In this document: positions 9,263 through 17,300 of the stretch, one piece after another
Numbering within the stretch: position 1 is the first letter of the stretch
How the letters are laid out: the number at the start of each line of letters is the position of its first letter
Assembly (NCBI RefSeq): GCF_001968815.1
Contig: NZ_MIEQ01000026.1
Coordinates: 1-43,626 of the forward strand
Reading direction: 5' to 3'
Length of the DNA: 43,626 nt
DNA from: Motiliproteus sp. MSK22-1
Lineage (GTDB): Bacteria > Pseudomonadota > Gammaproteobacteria > Pseudomonadales > Balneatricaceae
The notes under the pieces: generated by a model
What the model saw: only the letters and a program-made list of their open reading frames with translations
Told to the model about the DNA's origin: nothing
The model's database searches: none
Translations under genes and position numbers: made by a program

Positions 9263-10303
9263 TTAAAAACTAAGCTCGCCTTCCGGTTTCTCTTCTGTAC
9301 TTTCTTTTGGAGCTGGTAGACTCAGCAACTGAGAACGAATAAGAGAATCTATCTCATTGGCAACTTCCGGATTTTCTTCCAGCCACTTAGCGGAGTTAGC
9401 CTTACCCTGGCCTATTTTATTACCTTTATAGGCATACCAGGCGCCTGACTTATCCACAATCCCCTGCTTAACACCCAGATCAATAAGTTCACCCATCTGA
9501 TATATCCCTTTACCATAAAAGATCTGGAACTCAGCCTGTTTGAACGGCGGTGATACCTTGTTCTTTACAACTTTAACCCGGGTCTCATTACCAACAACCT
9601 CATCTCCTTGTTTAACCGCTCCTGTTCGGCGGATATCCAACCGGACAGAGGAGTAGAACTTCAGAGCATTCCCCCCTGTAGTGGTTTCCGGAGAACCGAA
9701 CATGACACCGATCTTCATACGTATCTGGTTGATAAAGATCACCAAACAATTAGCGTTCTTAACATTGCCCGTAATTTTTCTTAAGGCCTGTGACATCAAG
9801 CGAGCCTGAAGACCAACATGAGTATCCCCCATATCACCTTCTATCTCTGCTTTCGGGGTTAAAGCAGCTACAGAGTCGATCACCACCACATCCACAGCAT
9901 TCGAGCGCACCAACATGTCGGTAATCTCCAATGCCTGCTCTCCTGTATCAGGTTGGGAAACCAACATATCATCAAGGTTAACACCCAGTTTCTCTGCATA
10001 GATAGGGTCCAGCGCGTGCTCTGCATCAATGAACGCACAGGTTTTGCCCAACTTTTGCGCTTCTGCAACCACCTGTAGTGTCAGTGTAGTTTTACCAGAT
10101 GACTCAGGACCATAGATTTCTACAATGCGTCCGAAAGGCAAACCACCTATGCCTAAGGCTATATCCAACCCCAGTGAACCGGTGGAAACAGAAGGAATTG
10201 CTTCACGGGGCTGATCCCCCATGAGCATAACGGAACCCTTGCCAAACTGGCGCTCAATCTGACCCAACGCAGCTGCTAAAGCTCTTTTTTTGTTATCTTC
10301 CAT
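9263..10303 (-). CDS. recA: RecA recombinase
   Basis: RecA forms filaments on single-stranded DNA for homologous recombination and SOS induction (LexA self-cleavage). The 346-residue product is full length, with Walker [10 protein letters not shown] at 65-73, a [10 protein letters not shown] Walker B region, the [14 protein letters not shown] loop-1 segment and an acidic C-terminus. An SOS box lies about 100 bp upstream. No recX follows; a strong terminator comes directly after the gene. Confidence 0.98.
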   Translation of the reverse strand: MEDNKKRALAAALGQIERQFGKGSVMLMGDQPREAIPSVSTGSLGLDIALGIGGLPFGRIVEIYGPESSGKTTLTLQVVAEAQKLGKTCAFIDAEHALDPIYAEKLGVNLDDMLVSQPDTGEQALEITDMLVRSNAVDVVVIDSVAALTPKAEIEGDMGDTHVGLQARLMSQALRKITGNVKNANCLVIFINQIRMKIGVMFGSPETTTGGNALKFYSSVRLDIRRTGAVKQGDEVVGNETRVKVVKNKVSPPFKQAEFQIFYGKGIYQMGELIDLGVKQGIVDKSGAWYAYKGNKIGQGKANSAKWLEENPEVANEIDSLIRSQLLSLPAPKESTEEKPEGELSF

Positions 10304-10748
10304 TTATCTCACCCCAATTGTGATATCGCATTCTAGACTTCAAGCTGTCAAAAACCGGCGCCGGAGTCATAATCAACAATGAGCAGGCACCACATAAACT
10401 ACTGTATATTTGCTCAGTATTATTTCACAAAAAGATTGAAACGCAAGCCTTCTGGATACTTTAACGATGACGATAAGCTAATCCATTGAAACTTCTGGAA
10501 TAGTGCTCAAGGAAAGCAGGATAAGCGTTAAGGCAACTCAGTTTTCGCTGATTTACTCAGGAATAACCCTATAGACAGCACTGGTTTATGCCGATTGAAA
10601 GCAATCGATCTCATGAAGCTGGAAACCCTGGAGTTTAGAACTAAACTAATTTGTGTTCTCAGGTTTCAGTGTCTCAGATCAACGGAACAGGGTGTAATCA
10701 ACTAATTTATAAAAAGTTCATTTCGATAGCAGCACAAGGTTACTGGCT
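10304..10748. other. Divergent intergenic region between recA and the metallopeptidase gene
   Basis: 445 bases holding the recA promoter and SOS box at the recA side. On the other side is a short inverted repeat (CGATTG AAAG CAATCG, 10592-10607), 142 bp before the metallopeptidase start. Its core 12-mer ATTGAAAGCAAT recurs at 19896-19907, upstream of tssA. No RNA gene or further coding region was seen. Confidence 0.5.
10400..10419 (-). promoter_or_regulatory. LexA-binding SOS box of recA
   Basis: The 20-bp site (TACTGAGCAAATATACAGTA on the minus strand) has the CTG-N10-CAG core and flanking TA dinucleotides of the LexA consensus, and resembles the E. coli recA operator. It overlaps a plausible promoter (TTGTGA -35 with TATACA -10 on the minus strand), so LexA would block initiation. 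The transcript would have a leader of roughly 90 nt. Confidence 0.85.
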
Positions 10749-11771
10749 ATGAATAAATTCACGGAAGTCTATACAAAATGCAGATCAGTTGTACAAGCAG
10801 GAAAGTTCTCAACCGACGGATGGCAGAAAACACTCGATGATGCCGGGATTAAAGGGCTGTTCAGCAGCACCGGGTTTGATGAGAAGCATAAAGCAGGCCC
10901 GGATAAGATTCGCACTAAAGTCAGTAATGAAACATCTGGATGGTTTTCACAGACATTTTTTGGTGGCGACAACAAAGGAGAGGTTATCTATAAAGCAGCA
11001 GAAAATGACAGTGCCTCAGCCACACATAAGGATCGAGCTGCAACATTGAAAATGATCACCCACCTTTACCGGCAAAGTAAAAGGGGAGGACAGGATGTCT
11101 GGGTCTATTCGCCGCCGAAAGAATATACCAAATGGATCTTTGATGAACTGACAGGAGACGAATCGAGCATCAAGGCTAAACTCAACAAGAACGAGGAACT
11201 ATTTTCAGATAAAGAAAAAAAGCATATGTCTGATGCGCTGCTAATGGCACTAAAAGTTTCAGAAACCACCAAGATAGAATTGGCCAAAAAGTCAGATAAA
11301 GTCAAAAAGCTGGTAAAACGCTGGTTTTTGGATGACAGCAGTGGCGACACTGAACTAGATGAAGCAATAGCAAAGCTCACAGCTGGATTTAATAAAGTAG
11401 CAGCGACCTGCGGGTCAACAACATTGGTTTTTACTGATTATCCTGATTGGCGAGCCAAACGAGCCTCATACATGGGAGGGGCCATCCCTGGAGGTGAAGG
11501 AGGAGGGTTTCCAATTATTTATATAGAAGGAGCTTTTGGCAGTTATGCGGGAAACAGTGGTATGCTTTGGACTTGTGCACGAACCATTATTCATGAATTT
11601 ACCCATCACGATGTCAGAACCAAAGACCATCAATACAGACATACCGGTTTAAAGCCGAAAACGACATTCCCCTATAGCAAGGCAATAGAGAACGCTGATA
11701 GCTGGGCATGTTTTGCAATCGATCTCGCAGGATACCTGTCAAAAGCAGATAGAATTAAGTTTCTTGTGTAA
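10749..11771 (+). CDS. M35/aspzincin-type metallopeptidase, candidate T6SS effector
   Basis: The 340-residue protein has no signal peptide. Its C-terminal third carries a zinc peptidase site: HExxH as HEFTH (H282, E283, H286), followed by TKDHQY (D293), which fits the aspartate third ligand of the aspzincin family, and a NADSWACF segment typical of lysine-specific (M35-like) endopeptidases. The N-terminal 200 residues are lysine-rich and unrecognised, and could be the loading or substrate region. It is followed after 30 bp by a small lipoprotein gene and lies upstream of the T6SS cluster. A cytosolic-type toxin-like peptidase next to an envelope lipoprotein fits an effector and immunity pair; this is inference. 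The peptidase family call is good, the secretion route unproven. Confidence 0.72.
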   Translation: MNKFTEVYTKCRSVVQAGKFSTDGWQKTLDDAGIKGLFSSTGFDEKHKAGPDKIRTKVSNETSGWFSQTFFGGDNKGEVIYKAAENDSASATHKDRAATLKMITHLYRQSKRGGQDVWVYSPPKEYTKWIFDELTGDESSIKAKLNKNEELFSDKEKKHMSDALLMALKVSETTKIELAKKSDKVKKLVKRWFLDDSSGDTELDEAIAKLTAGFNKVAATCGSTTLVFTDYPDWRAKRASYMGGAIPGGEGGGFPIIYIEGAFGSYAGNSGMLWTCARTIIHEFTHHDVRTKDHQYRHTGLKPKTTFPYSKAIENADSWACFAIDLAGYLSKADRIKFLV

Positions 11772-11801
11772 CCTGGACAAGCAACAGGCAAGCTTATAAA
11801 C

Positions 11802-12242
11802 ATGAATGGAATTAGAAAGTTTATATCGGCGCTATTTATCGTGCTGTTGGGATGTACCTCAAGCCCTCAACAGGTTGACGCTGAAATGACAAAAACAAAG
11901 GAAACCAAGGTGATGATTAGCGCTGACAGACTCCCTCCCGCCGAAGTCGATCCTGTCGTTGTAGGACAAGTGAAATACAACGTTATCCACTGGGGTAAAA
12001 ACCGTGGCTTAGACCAGAATGGAGGATACATTTCAGCCACTGATGCCTCCTCCGACAAAGAAATATGGGTTTTAAAAATCTACTCGACTGAATACGATCC
12101 TGAAATGGAGGAAGATGTACAGGACGTTTTTATCAAATCAATGTCTAAAGTCTGGTTCAAGAACAAGCTCAAGATAGTCAATGAAGACGATCAAAAATAT
12201 CTTCTGGATCTTGATACAAAATCTGTTACCCAGATCGAATAA
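11802..12242 (+). CDS. Small lipoprotein, candidate immunity protein
   Basis: This 146-residue protein has a short lipoprotein signal ending in the lipobox LLGC (cysteine at residue 18). The mature part is acidic and charged, with a segment KEIWVLKIYSTEYDPEMEED that looks like beta strands. I do not recognise a named domain. It starts 30 bp after the metallopeptidase gene on the same strand and is probably co-transcribed. Envelope lipoproteins are common immunity proteins for periplasm-acting T6SS effectors, so neutralising the upstream peptidase is the favoured guess. It could instead be an unrelated lipoprotein. The ribosome binding site is weak. Confidence 0.6.
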   Translation: MNGIRKFISALFIVLLGCTSSPQQVDAEMTKTKETKVMISADRLPPAEVDPVVVGQVKYNVIHWGKNRGLDQNGGYISATDASSDKEIWVLKIYSTEYDPEMEEDVQDVFIKSMSKVWFKNKLKIVNEDDQKYLLDLDTKSVTQIE

Positions 12243-12658
12243 ATCAACATTGCTTGAGTAGCCTATTGGTCATTTAGCCACAGAACAAAGCACGACACTT
12301 CAACTACAACAATGGCCAACAGGCAACAGGCAACAGGCACAGAATTTTCAACCGAAGGTAAGAGAGAACAGGTGGATATCTGTAAAAGTAGTTGGGGGAG
12401 GCTGTGCTAAGGAGGAGGTATTACGAAAAATCGACTCCAGACTGCTCACATAACAATTTTTCAGTCATGCACAAAATCCCTGGAGACCTTGTAAATAATT
12501 CTATGTATCTTCCAACCTCAATTAAGCCTCTGCATTAATCATATAAATTGAAAAATATCATTTTTTAGTCTCAGACTGTCTTTAAACTGCTAGAATCTGG
12601 GATATATTCTCAATACCTGCCACTCTCTGCACTTCTCTACAAAGAAGGGATGTTTGAA
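12243..12658. other. Intergenic region before the Thr-rich lipoprotein gene
   Basis: 416 bases without a gene. It contains three perfect tandem copies of the 7-mer CAACAGG (12317-12337). An AT-rich stretch (12530-12600) includes a TAGAAT that could be a -10 box for the next gene, though no good -35 box is visible. No RNA gene was recognised. Confidence 0.45.
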
Positions 12659-13816
12659 ATGATCAAGACATGCTTATCAACAACTATCGTAGCTTTATTG
12701 TTGCTGGGCTTGACTGGTTGCCAGACGGCAAATACCGTTCCTCCAACAGAGACGCAAGAAACTGAGCCAACTAATCTAACAGTTGATCCGTCAACAACTA
12801 AGCAAAACGAGAGATCAACAACAGCAAATGAACAAACCTCATTGACTCCAACGGCACAAGCAAGCTCATCTAAATCAAATACAGCCAGCACACAAACCAG
12901 AGAAACCTCGATTAAGACGAGCACCACGACGAGTAAGTCCCCTGCCAAACCATTAAAAACGACTGTAAAAACGCAAACAACGAGTGAAAAAACAAAAGAC
13001 AGAACTCAAACGGAAACTGTAAAAAAACGTCCACCTAAAAAAGTTATTACCGCAAATGCCACAACTACGTTAAACAGCACACTGAAAAAAACGGCTTCCT
13101 CAGAGTCTCCATCGAAGCAGGCAACAACACCAGAAAAACCCGTTTTGACAGAACATAAAAACTCGATTACACCATCAATAAACAGCAAGCAACCATCAAC
13201 AAACAGCGACCAACCACCTGCCATTGGCGAGACAGCCAGTGTTAACCCACCATCTCAGAACGCAGAAGAAGAACCAGAAAACACAACCCCCCTCTCAAGT
13301 GAAGACAACACCGATTTACAATCCACATTAGCGATGGTCACTCCCTTACCTTCTCCCCGAAATGATCTGGAATTGGAAGAATTACCGATAACATTCAACC
13401 GTTGGACTCTGGAATTGGCTCAAACAGCCTCCGTAAGCGAATGCCTGCTACGGTCAAAGGCTGTTCCCATAGAAGACGGCCAGGGTAGCACCACTTTAGT
13501 GGCACAGATAACCGAGGATGCGTTTATTCTAAAAACTCGCTCGATTATAGACACCAGCTACGAGAATACCGGAATACAGATTGATCAAGGACAGCGAATA
13601 CCAATCGAGCAACTCCATACTGAAGAATCCGTTATATACTCATCCGGTTACACACGTGCTATGGACCTGATGAAGCAAGGAGAAACGTTAACGGTTTCCC
13701 TGGGTTTTTGGCCAACCTGGCCAATAACTCAAGCCTATGAAGCGAAAATAGATCTCACAAGTTTTGACCAGGCTCTTGAGTCATTGAGACACTGCTCTTT
13801 ATTGCTGCGTCAATAA
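12659..13816 (+). CDS. Thr/Ser-rich lipoprotein with a conserved C-terminal domain
   Basis: The 385-residue protein starts with a lipoprotein signal (lipobox LTGC near residue 21). An ATG nine bases upstream is less likely, because the AAGG ribosome binding site would then be one base away. About 200 residues of Thr/Ser/Lys/Gln/Pro low-complexity sequence follow, probably a disordered spacer across the periplasm. The last 150 residues form a folded domain with two cysteines and a closing pattern of basic residue, GETLTV, then LTSFDQALESLRHC. This is reminiscent of TagO/VasI-type T6SS accessory proteins, but the match is weak. It precedes the haem sensor gene by 42 bp, so an envelope role linked to the T6SS sensor is possible. 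Function unknown. Confidence 0.6.
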   Translation: MIKTCLSTTIVALLLLGLTGCQTANTVPPTETQETEPTNLTVDPSTTKQNERSTTANEQTSLTPTAQASSSKSNTASTQTRETSIKTSTTTSKSPAKPLKTTVKTQTTSEKTKDRTQTETVKKRPPKKVITANATTTLNSTLKKTASSESPSKQATTPEKPVLTEHKNSITPSINSKQPSTNSDQPPAIGETASVNPPSQNAEEEPENTTPLSSEDNTDLQSTLAMVTPLPSPRNDLELEELPITFNRWTLELAQTASVSECLLRSKAVPIEDGQGSTTLVAQITEDAFILKTRSIIDTSYENTGIQIDQGQRIPIEQLHTEESVIYSSGYTRAMDLMKQGETLTVSLGFWPTWPITQAYEAKIDLTSFDQALESLRHCSLLLRQ

Positions 13817-13858
13817 ACTATAACCATAACTAAAAATCACAAACAAACGGGTACGACT

Positions 13859-14740
13859 ATGGGGTTACGGCTAAAATTCAATCTGATCTTATGCCTGGTT
13901 ACTTGTATTGGCCTGCTTCTGGCGGGCTATTTCGGCGATCTGTTATTAAAAAAGAATGCCAGAGAACAAGTTCTACAGACAGCTCAGATTATGATGGAAA
14001 GCGCAATCGCTGTTCGGAACTATACCGTCAGTGAGGTAAGACCATTGCTGGCTGTTCAACAACGCAGGCAGTTTATCCCTCAGACAGTACCCGCCTACGC
14101 AGCTTCCAAGTACATTGCCAAACTACAGGAAACACATCCGGATTACAGCTACAAGGAAGCAACTCTTAATCCCACTAATCCACAAAATCGAGCAGCGGCC
14201 TGGGAAGAAGACATTATTTCCTACTTTCGCAGTCACAGAGATGAAAACACTTTTGTTGGCGAACGGGATACACCTGCTGGACGTTCATTATTTTTCAGTC
14301 GTCCCATCGAAATTAAGAAACCCGGTTGTCTAGCCTGTCACAGCCGAGCGGCAGACGCTCCTCAGACGCTAATTGACACGTACGGATCAGCCAATGGTTT
14401 TGGTTGGAAATTAAATGAAATCGTTGGAGCTCAGGTTGTCTCAGTCCCAATGGAGCTTCCTTTTGAACACGCCCGATCGGCTTTTCAAACATTTATGGGA
14501 GCATTAATCGGAATATTCTTTCTGATAATAATCTTGCTCAACATACTTCTGCATTTCTTTGTTATAAAACCCGTTCGACTGATGTCCGCCAAAGCGGAAG
14601 AAGTCAGTATGGGAGCTCTTGATGTAGAAGAATTGCCCGTCAAAGGAAATGATGAAATCTCATCACTTGCACATTCCTTTAACCGCATGCAGCGTAGCCT
14701 GGGCAGCGCAGTTAAAATGTTAGATGAGACCATGGACTAG
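13859..14740 (+). CDS. Membrane haem sensor: DUF3365 (Tll0287-like) domain plus HAMP
   Basis: The 293-residue protein has one membrane helix at about 7-27 and a periplasmic domain with a c-type haem motif CLACH (C157, C160, H161). A second helix follows at about 212-236, then a cytoplasmic HAMP linker to the end. This is the layout of a DUF3365 sensor truncated after HAMP: no kinase, cyclase or methyl-accepting domain follows. The output must therefore go through a partner protein. The next gene encodes a soluble Ser/Thr kinase and the T6SS follows, so a haem-based redox or gas signal to that kinase is a reasonable guess. It is not proven. Confidence 0.8.
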   Translation: MGLRLKFNLILCLVTCIGLLLAGYFGDLLLKKNAREQVLQTAQIMMESAIAVRNYTVSEVRPLLAVQQRRQFIPQTVPAYAASKYIAKLQETHPDYSYKEATLNPTNPQNRAAAWEEDIISYFRSHRDENTFVGERDTPAGRSLFFSRPIEIKKPGCLACHSRAADAPQTLIDTYGSANGFGWKLNEIVGAQVVSVPMELPFEHARSAFQTFMGALIGIFFLIIILLNILLHFFVIKPVRLMSAKAEEVSMGALDVEELPVKGNDEISSLAHSFNRMQRSLGSAVKMLDETMD

Positions 14741-15061
14741 CCCTCCAATCACCTCAATCAGATCAGCACTGAAATATAGCTTGGTGGAGTTCTATTTCAG
14801 CGCTGACCTCGATTCAGGTAATATGGGGCCTCAAATACAATTGCGGAATAAACAATCAGGCTGAATGATGCCCCCCTTCTTCAAAAAAAGCTCAACACCG
14901 TGTCACCACTTCCCATCAACTGTCATCGGAACATCGAATGGGATACTCTTTAATTTCATCAGCATAAGTTATAGGCATAACGCCTGCGCCGTTAACCGCC
15001 CACATCGGTAAAAAATAAACGCCCAGTTGCCCACATCGACTCGATTTAATTGGTATCACGA
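14741..15061. other. Intergenic region between haem sensor and kinase genes
   Basis: 321 bases without a gene. It holds a long inverted repeat at 14763-14806, listed separately, and otherwise nothing recognisable. No clear sigma-70 promoter or strong ribosome binding site for the kinase gene was found. Confidence 0.5.
14763..14806. repeat. Long inverted repeat (14-bp arms) after the haem sensor gene
   Basis: Arms 14763-14776 (TCAGCACTGAAATA) and 14793-14806 (TATTTCAGCGCTGA) pair at 13 of 14 positions around a 16-nt loop. There is no T-run, so it is not a standard terminator. It begins 23 bp after the sensor stop codon and could be an mRNA 3' structure, a weak attenuator before the kinase gene, or a protein-binding site. 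Confidence 0.65.
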
Positions 15062-16462
15062 ATGACCTCCGACCCACATATCATCAGTAAATATAAGATC
15101 TCCAAAGTACTTGGCAAAGGTGCTATGGGGACCGTATACAAGGGTTTCGATACCATCATCGAACGCTGGGTCGCCATAAAGGTATTGCACCCGCACCTGC
15201 TTGAGGGGGAAGGCGGCGAAGACCTGGCAAAACGTTTCAAACAAGAAGCACAAGCAGCAGCCCGATGTCTGCATCCCAATATCGTAACGGTATTTGATTA
15301 CGGTATTGAACAGGATACCCCTTACATAGTGATGGAATATGTTGAAGGAGTAGAGCTGAAAGAATCCATTAAAAATCAAGGCATAGACTCGGTAGTCCAG
15401 GCAGTAAGGATACTGCTGCAAGTTCTTTCAGCCCTTGAAGTCGCCCACGCGAAAGGAGTTGTTCATCGCGACATAAAACCTGCCAATATTATTTTATTGC
15501 CGGACGGACAAGTAAAAGTATCTGATTTTGGTGTTGCTCGATTAGACAGTTCAGACTTGACCAGTGCTGGCTTTATGGTTGGCACTCCCAATTACATGTC
15601 GCCAGAAGGACTTCGAGGATTCAAAGTCGATAATCGATCTGATCTCTATAGTGCAGCTCTATTGTTGCTGGAAATGGTTACACACAGTAAACCCTATGCA
15701 GGCCGAAATACGGAAGAGCTGCTAGATGCCTTAAATTTACAGACACGTCTTGAACCCTTATTACGCAGAGATCTGCAATCCGTGATACGAAGAGCCCTGG
15801 AAACCGACCCAAGTCATCGTTTTCAAACTGCAGCCCTTTTCAGCAAAGCCCTGGGTGGACTTATAGAGACACGTCAGGAAGATCAGGACGATCAAAAGAC
15901 CATGGTTATTCCGGCAGCAGCGTATCCCGGTGATTCAGAACCTGGTTATCAGCTTAGTCAGTCTCAGGCCAGCAATTGGAACCCAGATCTATTGAAAGTC
16001 ATTGAGCAAAGCCTGGTAAAGTATATTGGCCCAATGGCCAGTGTGCTTATCCGGAAAAATAGTCGCACGATCTCAGGGGTGTCAGAGCTTTCCCAAAAGT
16101 TGGCTGAACAAATTCCCTCTGTAGACGATCGACAGCAATTTCTTAAACAACTCAACAAGACAGGAATCTATGAACAGGCGATATCTGGGCTCCAGCCTTC
16201 TTACAGTACCTCAGCTATTCAGTCTGCAGAGAGCGGTCTGAAATCCTCAGCCAGTTACGTTGGAACACCCGACAAAAGCATCACAGCGGAAGACATTGAA
16301 AAAGTCTCGAAAAAGCTGTTGGTACATGTCGGTCCATTGGCACCCAGGATTGTCAAGATGGCTGCCAAAAATTGTGCAGAGCTACCTCAGCTAATAGAAA
16401 AAGTCAGCAGCCATATTCCTGATGATTCAGAACGCCTAAGCTTTAAGAAGAGTTTCGAGTAA
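15062..16462 (+). CDS. Soluble Ser/Thr protein kinase with duplicated C-terminal domain, probable T6SS regulator
   Basis: The 466-residue protein has an N-terminal Hanks-type kinase domain. It shows the glycine loop GKGAMGTV (18-25), catalytic lysine in VAIK (K40), HRDIKPAN (D137), DFG (155-157) and the GTPNYMSPE activation segment, so it should be active. No transmembrane segment is seen, unlike Pseudomonas PpkA. After about residue 300 come two related units of about 55 residues, each with an I/V-GP-M/L-A core (KYIGPMAS and VHVGPLAP). The start is taken as ATG 15062; a TTG 12 bases upstream is possible. It is the likely partner of the FHA protein TagH and the phosphatase PppA in phospho-control of the T6SS. 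Confidence 0.85.
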   Translation: MTSDPHIISKYKISKVLGKGAMGTVYKGFDTIIERWVAIKVLHPHLLEGEGGEDLAKRFKQEAQAAARCLHPNIVTVFDYGIEQDTPYIVMEYVEGVELKESIKNQGIDSVVQAVRILLQVLSALEVAHAKGVVHRDIKPANIILLPDGQVKVSDFGVARLDSSDLTSAGFMVGTPNYMSPEGLRGFKVDNRSDLYSAALLLLEMVTHSKPYAGRNTEELLDALNLQTRLEPLLRRDLQSVIRRALETDPSHRFQTAALFSKALGGLIETRQEDQDDQKTMVIPAAAYPGDSEPGYQLSQSQASNWNPDLLKVIEQSLVKYIGPMASVLIRKNSRTISGVSELSQKLAEQIPSVDDRQQFLKQLNKTGIYEQAISGLQPSYSTSAIQSAESGLKSSASYVGTPDKSITAEDIEKVSKKLLVHVGPLAPRIVKMAAKNCAELPQLIEKVSSHIPDDSERLSFKKSFE

Positions 16463-16518
16463 CGCAGTGCTCTCAGGGCGTACTATCTCAAGCCTCAGAT
16501 CAACTGAAAATGGCTGAA

Positions 16519-16962
16519 TCACCAAAGCTGGGTATCATTAGGAGCAAAACTGCGCATCATCTGCTCAAAAACAGGATCTGACACATCCGCATTAATTGCT
16601 AGATCAGTTGAAGTCATTATGTATACTCGTGCAGGCTCCAAGTTACTCAACATCACGACTTGTTTTTGCTTGAACCGTCCACTCCCCTGCCCCCACTCAT
16701 AGACAAACATAGCACCTTCTATCTCTCCTCTTTTACCATTTGCCTGATGAATAAGAGCAAAAGAGTCCAGACTGGTACGAAGGCTCGACACCTGCTCGTC
16801 AACAAAGGAGCTAACTGAAAAGCCTTCCGTAGGGAGTTGAAACCTGATGGTAAGGTTTGCTGAAAAGCCATTATGCTGTTCCAGTACAAAAGTATAGCTT
16901 GAGGCATCAATACAATTCTCGGGCAATTCAATGGAAAACCCTGATCCTTGAAACTCGGACAA
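16519..16962 (-). CDS. DUF1795/DcrB-fold protein, Eag-type T6SS chaperone candidate
   Basis: This 147-residue cytosolic protein, with no signal peptide, has the DUF1795 pattern: FSIELPENCIDASSYTF at the start and a closing FEQMMRSFAP. In T6SS loci, DUF1795 proteins (EagR/EagT6) shield the transmembrane segments of effectors and load them on VgrG. The TTG start is supported by an AAGGAAGGG ribosome binding site about 8 bases upstream. The gene converges on the kinase gene and diverges from vgrG. No PAAR or Rhs effector with N-terminal membrane helices is found here, so its client must be elsewhere or of another kind. Confidence 0.7.
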   Translation of the reverse strand: MSEFQGSGFSIELPENCIDASSYTFVLEQHNGFSANLTIRFQLPTEGFSVSSFVDEQVSSLRTSLDSFALIHQANGKRGEIEGAMFVYEWGQGSGRFKQKQVVMLSNLEPARVYIMTSTDLAINADVSDPVFEQMMRSFAPNDTQLW

Positions 16963-17138
16963 TGTACTTCCCTTCCTTAATATTTACAGTGAATAGCTGC
17001 ATTCAATTTCTGAATTTAACCATAAGCTTAGTACAAGAGACTGAAGGAGCCTGCAAATAAGCTCCGTTGGCTATGGATTGAAGATCCAGGGAACTAGTTC
17101 ACGGGTCGCATAGATTTCCTGGACCTATTTGAGCATCA

Positions 17139-17150
17139 GCGTACTATAAT
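17139..17150 (+). promoter_or_regulatory. Possible vgrG promoter -10 element, shared with tssA
   Basis: GCGTACTATAAT ends in a perfect TATAAT, 150 bp upstream of vgrG. The same 12 bases occur at 20077-20088, about 125 bp before tssA. No good -35 box is seen at 16-18 bp from either copy, so an activator may be needed, or the sharing may be chance. Confidence 0.4.
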
Positions 17151-17166
17151 CCCAAACGATGACTGT

Positions 17167-17200
17167 AAACTTTAATCTCAAACTTTAACCTCAAACTATA
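17167..17200. repeat. 13-bp direct repeats upstream of vgrG
   Basis: Two adjacent copies of AAACTTTAAYCTC (17167-17179 and 17180-17192, one mismatch) plus a partial third copy (AAACTA). They lie just downstream of the putative -10 element and about 100 bp before the vgrG start. Helically phased repeats like this can be operator half-sites, but no known regulator is recognised. Confidence 0.6.
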
Positions 17201-17300
17201 GTTACATAACTGGCAGAGCCTAACAAATCAGCTTGAAGAAGACGCAATCCAACCTGATTTCAATTAGACTTATGCAATTTCTGGCAGGGAGAGATCAGAA

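Larger units (their letters stand above)
16963..17300. other. Divergent intergenic region upstream of vgrG
   Basis: 338 bases. It contains GCGTACTATAAT (17139-17150), a 12-mer with a perfect -10 box that is repeated upstream of tssA. It also holds 13-bp direct repeats at 17167-17200 and the ribosome binding site of vgrG (AGGGAGA before the GTG at 17301). No gene was seen. Confidence 0.55.

Noticed and set aside
12317-12337. CAACAGG tandem repeat as a possible CRISPR or integration site
   Set aside because: Only three 7-bp units without spacers and no integrase, transposase or duplicated tRNA end nearby; simple slippage explains it.
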